A stretch of 7,974 nt of DNA from Chloroflexota bacterium (lineage in GTDB: Bacteria > Chloroflexota > Limnocylindria > Limnocylindrales > Limnocylindraceae). The translations under genes were made by a program, and so were the position numbers. The stretch is from assembly GCA_016463555.1 (NCBI GenBank), contig JAEMRB010000045.1, positions 1 through 7,974 on the forward strand, read 5' to 3'. Positions within the stretch are counted from its first letter, which is position 1. Each line of letters begins with the position of its first letter. Positions 4,256 through 7,974 of the stretch are shown piece by piece. A model generated the notes under the pieces. That model searched no databases, had not been told where the DNA came from, and saw only the letters and a list, made by a program, of their open reading frames with translations.

Positions 4256-5596
4256 GTGGGCGAAGCGTCTCGGATGCAGAAAGAGATCCCTGATTTCCAG
4301 CAGCCACCCGATGTTGGGGTGCTGCGCAATGGCGCGTTCCTGCGCCTCTGGATCGCCCAGCTCTTCACGCAGATCGGTGGCAACGTTGTGCTCTACGGTC
4401 TCACGGTGCTCGTTGCCGAGCGCAGTGGCTCCACCTCAACGCTCAGCGCTCTCTTCTTGAGCTTCCTTGTCCCAGCCGTTCTCCTTTCGCCAATTGCAGG
4501 CGTATGGGTGGATCGACTCGACAAGCGACTGGTGCTGATCGTCGCCAACCTGACCCGTGCCGGCGCATTCTTCTTGATGCTTGGCAGTGTCGATACGCTC
4601 GGCATCGTGCTCTTGCTCAACATCTTTGCGAGCATCATGACGACGCTATTCGCCCCCGCCGAACTCGCGATGATCCCGCTGCTTGTTCGTCGCGAACAGC
4701 TCGTCTCAGCGAACGGGCTCTTCACCTTCACCCTGAATGCCGCATTCGCGCTGGGCTTCGCGCTCCTTGGACCTGCCGTGGTGCGCATTGCAGGCCCTGA
4801 GGCGTCCATCATTCTGGTTGCTGTTCTCTTCCTGCTTGCCGGTCTGCTCTGCTTCGGACTCCCATCGGCGCCACCCGTCAAAATTGCCGGCAACATGCGC
4901 TCCAATACGACGCAAGCCACTCGGACCACCACCAGTGAGCTCGTCGAAGGGCTGCGCTTCATGTGGCGCCACAGCTCTGTCCTCTGGTCGTTGGCCTACC
5001 TTGCGATCGCTGCCAGCGTTGTGGGGGTCATGGGGGTTCTCGGCCCCGACTACGTGCGTGACTCTCTCGGTCTCGATGCGCGCGATTTCTGGTTGGTCGT
5101 TTTGCCGATCGGCCTCGGTGTCGTGACTGGCATCCTGGCGCTCAACAGTTGGAGTTCGATTCTGCCGCGCCGCCGCCTGATCGAAGGGGGGCTCTTCGGC
5201 GTTGGTGCAGGCTTGGCGCTGCTCGCCCTCGCCGTTCCGATCAGCCGCGCGATCTCTGATGGCGCACAACTATTGGGCGAGCTCCCACTCGACGCGGGTG
5301 CCTCGACACTCGCAACGGTGATCTTTGTCGCCTATTTCGCGGGCGTATCGTATGGTCTCGTCGCGATCCCTGCGCAAACGGCGCTTCAAGAGGAGCTGCC
5401 GGAGGAGGTGCGTGGGCGTGTCTTTGGCGTGTTGAACATGCTCGTCAGCCTCGGCAGCTTTGTGCCGATCATCGCTGTAGGTCCGATCGCTGATGCCGTT
5501 GGGGCAACGAACACGCTCCTTGGCGTTGGTGTCGTCATCGTGCTGGTGGCGATTGCTTCAATCGTGCGCGGACCGCAGCCGGCGGCGCGGCCGTAA
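4256..5596 (+). CDS. MFS transporter, EntS/MFS_3-like exporter type
   Basis: A 446-aa polytopic membrane protein with about twelve hydrophobic segments in two halves. Evidence includes the opening NGAFLRLWIAQLFTQIGGN (residues 25-43), the MFS motif-A loop GVWVDRLDKR at 82-91 between segments 2 and 3, a hydrophilic central loop around 206-240, and EEVRGRVFGVLNML at 383-396 before segment 11. That last motif is typical of the MFS_3 branch, which includes the enterobactin exporter EntS and macrolide efflux-type proteins. The substrate cannot be predicted, and no siderophore or antibiotic genes lie nearby. Start GTG 4256 is set by AGGAGG; an ATG at 4229 would add nine residues. It lies 26 bp after tRNA-Arg and ends 13 bp from the convergent psuG, with no visible intrinsic terminator. 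Confidence 0.9.
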   Translation: MGEASRMQKEIPDFQQPPDVGVLRNGAFLRLWIAQLFTQIGGNVVLYGLTVLVAERSGSTSTLSALFLSFLVPAVLLSPIAGVWVDRLDKRLVLIVANLTRAGAFFLMLGSVDTLGIVLLLNIFASIMTTLFAPAELAMIPLLVRREQLVSANGLFTFTLNAAFALGFALLGPAVVRIAGPEASIILVAVLFLLAGLLCFGLPSAPPVKIAGNMRSNTTQATRTTTSELVEGLRFMWRHSSVLWSLAYLAIAASVVGVMGVLGPDYVRDSLGLDARDFWLVVLPIGLGVVTGILALNSWSSILPRRRLIEGGLFGVGAGLALLALAVPISRAISDGAQLLGELPLDAGASTLATVIFVAYFAGVSYGLVAIPAQTALQEELPEEVRGRVFGVLNMLVSLGSFVPIIAVGPIADAVGATNTLLGVGVVIVLVAIASIVRGPQPAARP

Positions 5597-5609
5597 CGCC
5601 TGGTTTTCG

Positions 5610-6512
5610 CTAGTCGCGCAGCAGGGCGACGGCGATCTCGCCCGCGAGGCGAGCGTTCGACTCCGCTAGCGCCAGGTTGGCGGGGATTGATCGCGAATCT
5701 GTAGCCGCGGCAATCGCCGCCAAGATCTTCGGCGTGGCCTTCGGGCCAGTTGCTCCAGTTCGCTCGGCCTCAGCGAGCCCAGCGGCAATGGCATCGGCGA
5801 TCTCTGCTGCGGGGATCTCAGCTTCGAGCGGGATTGGGTTTGCAACCAGCATGCCGCCAGGCCAGCCAAGTGCCGTGTTCGCCTTGGCAATCGCGGCAAT
5901 CTCCGTGGCACTCTCAACGCGATGGTTGAGCGCGAGGCCACTGCTGCGACTCCAGAAGGCGGGGAAGGTGCTCGTCTGGTAGCCGATCACGGGGACACTC
6001 AGCGTCTCAAGCACCTCGAGTGTCTTCGGCAGATCGAGGAATGCCTTAGCGCCGGCACTCACCACGATGACTGGATGGCGCGACATCGCACCGAGATCCG
6101 ACGACACATCAAAGCTCAGCTCGGCGCCGCGATGCACACCACCGATGCCACCAGTTGCAAAGACACGAATGCCGGCGAGTCCAGCGATCGCGACCGTTGC
6201 GGAGACCGTGGTGACGCCAGTGCGCTTCGCCGCGATTGCAACAGGTAGATCGCGCTCGGCGAGCTTCTCGTCGGCGGCGAGGACGAGCGCCTCATGATGC
6301 GGCTCGATGCCCGCCCAGAGTTCGCCATCGATCACGGCGGTGACGGCGGGGATTGCACCAGCCGCGCGAATCGCCGCGTTGACTCGATCAAAACACTCGC
6401 GGTTGTAGGGGGCGGGGAGGCCCATCTTTGATGTGATGGTGGACTCGAGGGCGACGACGGGCATACCAGAGGCGAGTGCAGCGGCTACCTCAGCAGACTG
6501 GCGGACGTTCAC
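5610..6512 (-). CDS. psuG: pseudouridine-5'-phosphate glycosidase
   Basis: Cleaves pseudouridine 5'-phosphate to uracil and ribose 5-phosphate, the second step of pseudouridine breakdown. At 300 aa it matches the family (E. coli 312). Signatures include VALESTI at 20-26 with the acidic E23, AAKRTG at 95-100, ATGGIGGVHRG at 119-129, DVSSDL at 135-140 in the metal-site region, and VSAGAKAFLDLPKTLE at 151-166. K156 corresponds to the lysine that forms the Schiff base with ribose. FPAFWSRSSG follows at 183-192, and ANLALAESNARLAGEIA closes the domain at 278-294. The stretch after E23 (TSKMGLPAPYN) looks one or two residues longer than the common HGMPYPxN form. The start GTG at 6512-6510 overlaps the psuK stop by 4 bp (GTGA) and has AGGGAGG just upstream. 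It is the second gene of the psuK-psuG operon. Confidence 0.95.
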   Translation of the reverse strand: MNVRQSAEVAAALASGMPVVALESTITSKMGLPAPYNRECFDRVNAAIRAAGAIPAVTAVIDGELWAGIEPHHEALVLAADEKLAERDLPVAIAAKRTGVTTVSATVAIAGLAGIRVFATGGIGGVHRGAELSFDVSSDLGAMSRHPVIVVSAGAKAFLDLPKTLEVLETLSVPVIGYQTSTFPAFWSRSSGLALNHRVESATEIAAIAKANTALGWPGGMLVANPIPLEAEIPAAEIADAIAAGLAEAERTGATGPKATPKILAAIAAATDSRSIPANLALAESNARLAGEIAVALLRD

Positions 6513-7414
6513 GAAGCCTCCCTCTGGTCACTCTCGGTCGCCTGTCGCTGCAGGTGACCCGCCGCAGCTGTGTGTCCAGCGGCAAGCGCATCCTCCCATG
6601 ATTCGCCGCGCGCTCGCGCAACGAGGAGGCCGCCGGCGAATGCGTCACCGGCACCCGTACTGTCGATCCCCGGTGGGAGTGGATGCGCGGGGAGTGCGGC
6701 AACGTGCTCACCCTCTGGTGAGCGCACCTCAGCGATCCCTGCACCATGTTTCGCGATGAGGGCAGATCCAGGGAGTGGGCGATTAATTAAATCGAGATAG
6801 GCACACTCCTCTTCGTTGGCGAACAAGAGCGTGGGGGCCAGTTCAGCAAAGCGACGACGACTCTCCTCGGGGCCCCAGGCGCTCAACGCACCAACCGAGG
6901 AGGCATCAAGTGATGTCGGGATCCCCGCGTCACGTGCGTGGGCGAAGAGTCGACGTGTGGTCTCGCCGAGTGGCTCGCCGAGAAGCGAGTAGGCGGGGGC
7001 GTGGAGCCACGATCCGCCGATCAGGGCCGCAGGGCCCGGGTCACGTAGGGAGAGAGCGGCGGCGCGGTCGGGGAGCATGGTCCGCTCACCATCTGGTTCA
7101 ACCACCACCACGATGCTGGCGCTGCGGCCACCGCGCTGCAGGAGCGGCTCCACCCCAGCTCGCAGGAGGGCCGCCTCAAGAGCCTCGGCGGTGGCGTCGT
7201 CACCCACAGCGCCGATGAAGCGCGCTGAGCCCCCAGCGGCCACCGCCGCCACCGCGACGTTGGCGGCACTCCCACCACGCCGTCGCGTGATCTGGGCAGC
7301 GGCGTCGGAGCCGCGCCGCCAGGGTGCGTCAAGCCGCACGGCGATCTCGTCGATCAGGTCGCCCACGCAGACGATCAGTGGGGTTGGGGTCGCTCGGCTC
7401 GCTCGGTCGATCAT
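6509..7414 (-). CDS. psuK: PfkB-family sugar kinase, probable pseudouridine kinase
   Basis: A 301-aa ribokinase/PfkB-fold kinase. The first signature, RRGGSAANVAVAAVAAGG, lies at 45-62 and continues into RFIGAVGDD. NEEE at 200-203 and KHGAG at 222-226 precede the second signature DSTGAGDAFAGG at 251-262, whose D257 is the catalytic base. The family alone does not identify the substrate. Pseudouridine is inferred because the stop overlaps the psuG start by 4 bp, and kinase plus glycosidase form the known two-step pathway via pseudouridine 5'-phosphate. ATG at 7414-7412 has no Shine-Dalgarno sequence, but TACACT lies seven bases upstream, suggesting a leaderless message. The gene diverges from tRNA-Val over 34 bp. 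Another PfkB nucleoside or sugar kinase is the alternative. Confidence 0.88.
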   Translation of the reverse strand: MIDRASRATPTPLIVCVGDLIDEIAVRLDAPWRRGSDAAAQITRRRGGSAANVAVAAVAAGGSARFIGAVGDDATAEALEAALLRAGVEPLLQRGGRSASIVVVVEPDGERTMLPDRAAALSLRDPGPAALIGGSWLHAPAYSLLGEPLGETTRRLFAHARDAGIPTSLDASSVGALSAWGPEESRRRFAELAPTLLFANEEECAYLDLINRPLPGSALIAKHGAGIAEVRSPEGEHVAALPAHPLPPGIDSTGAGDAFAGGLLVARARGESWEDALAAGHTAAAGHLQRQATESDQREAS

Positions 7415-7421
7415 GCGGGGG

Positions 7422-7427
7422 AGTGTA
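7422..7427 (-). promoter_or_regulatory. candidate -10 box for leaderless psuK-psuG
   Basis: On the reverse strand TACACT fits TANNNT and ends exactly seven bases before the A of the psuK ATG, so a transcript could start at the start codon. The intervening CCCCCGC contains no ribosome binding site. No clear -35 is seen. The box lies back to back with the candidate tRNA-Val -10. Confidence 0.4.
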
Positions 7428-7432
7428 TCGGC

Positions 7433-7438
7433 TATTCT
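7433..7438 (+). promoter_or_regulatory. candidate -10 box for tRNA-Val
   Basis: TATTCT matches four of six positions of TATAAT and lies ten bases before the mature tRNA-Val 5' end, giving a leader of only a few bases. It would serve tRNA-Val and probably thrS downstream. The -35 region overlaps the psuK start and is not a recognisable match. Confidence 0.35.
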
Positions 7439-7448
7439 CTGGCTCCTT

Positions 7449-7525
7449 GGGCGGTTAGCTCAGTTGGTTAGAGCGCAGCCTTGACATGGCTGAGGTCACA
7501 GGTTCGAGTCCTGTACCGCCCACCA
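7449..7525 (+). tRNA. tRNA-Val (anticodon GAC)
   Basis: A complete 77-nt cloverleaf with encoded CCA. The acceptor stem GGGCGGT pairs perfectly with ACCGCCC at 7515-7521, followed by A7522 and CCA at 7523-7525. The D stem is GCTC/GAGC with a 9-nt loop. The anticodon stem CAGCC/GGCTG encloses TTGACAT, placing GAC at 7483-7485, which reads valine GUC/GUU codons. The variable loop has five bases, and the T stem ACAGG/CCTGT carries TTCGAGT. thrS begins 31 nt downstream, so co-transcription is likely. Confidence 0.97.
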
Positions 7526-7556
7526 GTATCGAGAGGCGCGGAGAGGGGTCCAAGGG

Positions 7557-7974
7557 ATGGCAGACGAGGTAGCGGCAGCAGAGGTCGTCGAGATCGACGA
7601 GATCCTTGAAGCCCCCGCGCGCGGCTCTGCCGAGGAGCTTCTCGATGCCGGTGCGAGCGACAACCTCAGCCGCATGCGGCATTCCGCTGCTCACGTCATG
7701 GCCGAAGCGGTCGCGCGCCTCTTCCCTGGCGCAAAGCTCGGCATCGGTCCAGCGATCACCGATGGTTTCTACTACGACTTCCTACTAGAGCGCGCCCTCA
7801 CCCCCGACGATCTGGCCGCCATTGAGGCCGAGATGTCGAAGAGCATCGCCGCGAACCATACGTTCACGCTCGCCGAGCACACCTTCGACGATGAGCGTGC
7901 GGCACTCGTGCGCGGGGATCAACCCTTCAAGATTGAGATCATGGACGACCTCGCCAAGGCCGCGACCGCGGAGG
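7557..7974 (+). CDS. thrS: threonyl-tRNA synthetase, N-terminal part (cut by window edge)
   Basis: The first 139 codons of ThrS, which charges tRNA-Thr with threonine; the frame is open to the window end. The N2 editing domain is recognisable from RHSAAHVMAEAVARLFPGAKLG at 41-62. H42 and H46 form the HxxxH motif that hydrolyses mischarged Ser-tRNA. GPAITDGFYYDF follows at 64-75, and PFKIEIMDDL lies near the cut. In E. coli ThrS the HxxxH motif begins near residue 73, behind a TGS domain. Here only about 40 residues precede it, and they are acidic and alanine-rich, so the TGS domain appears to be absent. The frame cannot extend further back because tRNA-Val lies there. GGAGAGG is about ten bases before ATG 7557. 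No T-box leader is visible. Confidence 0.93.
   Translation, partial: MADEVAAAEVVEIDEILEAPARGSAEELLDAGASDNLSRMRHSAAHVMAEAVARLFPGAKLGIGPAITDGFYYDFLLERALTPDDLAAIEAEMSKSIAANHTFTLAEHTFDDERAALVRGDQPFKIEIMDDLAKAATAE

Noticed and set aside
4165..4383. Reverse-strand open frame across tRNA-Arg containing PPAGIEPTTPALGRRRS
   Set aside because: This is the well-known spurious peptide made by translating tRNA genes antisense. The frame overlaps a perfect tRNA and the MFS start.
4706..5269. 187-aa reverse-strand open frame opposite the MFS gene
   Set aside because: It is a hydrophilic, low-complexity reading of the antisense of membrane segments. No start context or family resemblance supports it.
5594..5612. 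Terminator between the MFS gene and psuG
   Set aside because: The 13-bp gap contains TTTT but no GC-rich stem preceding it.
7526..7556. T-box or other riboswitch before thrS
   Set aside because: Only 31 bases separate the tRNA-Val CCA from the start codon, too short for a T-box, and no T-box sequence motif is visible.
7455..7694. Reverse-strand open frame across tRNA-Val containing GGTGLEPVTSAMSRL
   Set aside because: Another antisense-tRNA artefact. It also runs opposite the clearly recognised thrS reading frame.

Overview
The window is a densely packed, GC-rich stretch of bacterial chromosome with strong G/C preference at third codon positions. Neighbouring genes mostly overlap by 4-14 bp, and there are no insertion sequences, phage genes, CRISPR arrays or other accessory signatures. 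It contains ten complete protein genes, two complete tRNA genes with encoded CCA, one gene truncated at the right edge (thrS) and probably the last codons of another gene at the left edge. The content is housekeeping or metabolic. A GC-rich Chloroflexota-like (Thermomicrobia-like) or actinobacterial-like lineage fits the compactness, the actinobacterial-type Dcd and the possible leaderless starts. Nothing in the sequence fixes the taxonomy, so this is only an impression.

Left third (+ strand, 1-2587): a MoaB/Mog-type molybdopterin biosynthesis protein is followed by a tight operon of nrdR (dNTP-pool repressor), dcd (dCTP deaminase, with sequence features of the bifunctional dCTP deaminase/dUTPase type) and a metallo-beta-lactamase-fold hydrolase. 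A 16-bp near-palindrome resembling an NrdR box lies just upstream of nrdR. This suggests autoregulation and, through co-transcription, control of dcd by dNTP status.

Middle (- strand, 2577-4112): a three-gene thiol-redox operon reads glutaredoxin-like protein, CcdA/DsbD-like membrane reductant transporter, then membrane-anchored TlpA-type thioredoxin. It is laid out to carry reducing power from the cytoplasm across the membrane to extracytoplasmic thiols, as in cytochrome c maturation. Its last gene overlaps the MBL gene tail to tail.

Right half (4154-7974): tRNA-Arg(CCT) reads into an MFS exporter-type gene on the + strand. The convergent psuK-psuG pair on the - strand would degrade pseudouridine to uracil and ribose 5-phosphate. 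tRNA-Val(GAC) then reads into threonyl-tRNA synthetase, whose N-terminus is too short for a TGS domain.

I did not find a clearly new biological system. The most interesting signals are regulatory: the NrdR-box-like palindrome and tandem hairpins before nrdR, a 9-bp inverted repeat straddling the 5' end of tRNA-Arg, and TANNNT -10-like boxes 6-7 nt before the moaB and psuK start codons, which suggest leaderless transcripts.
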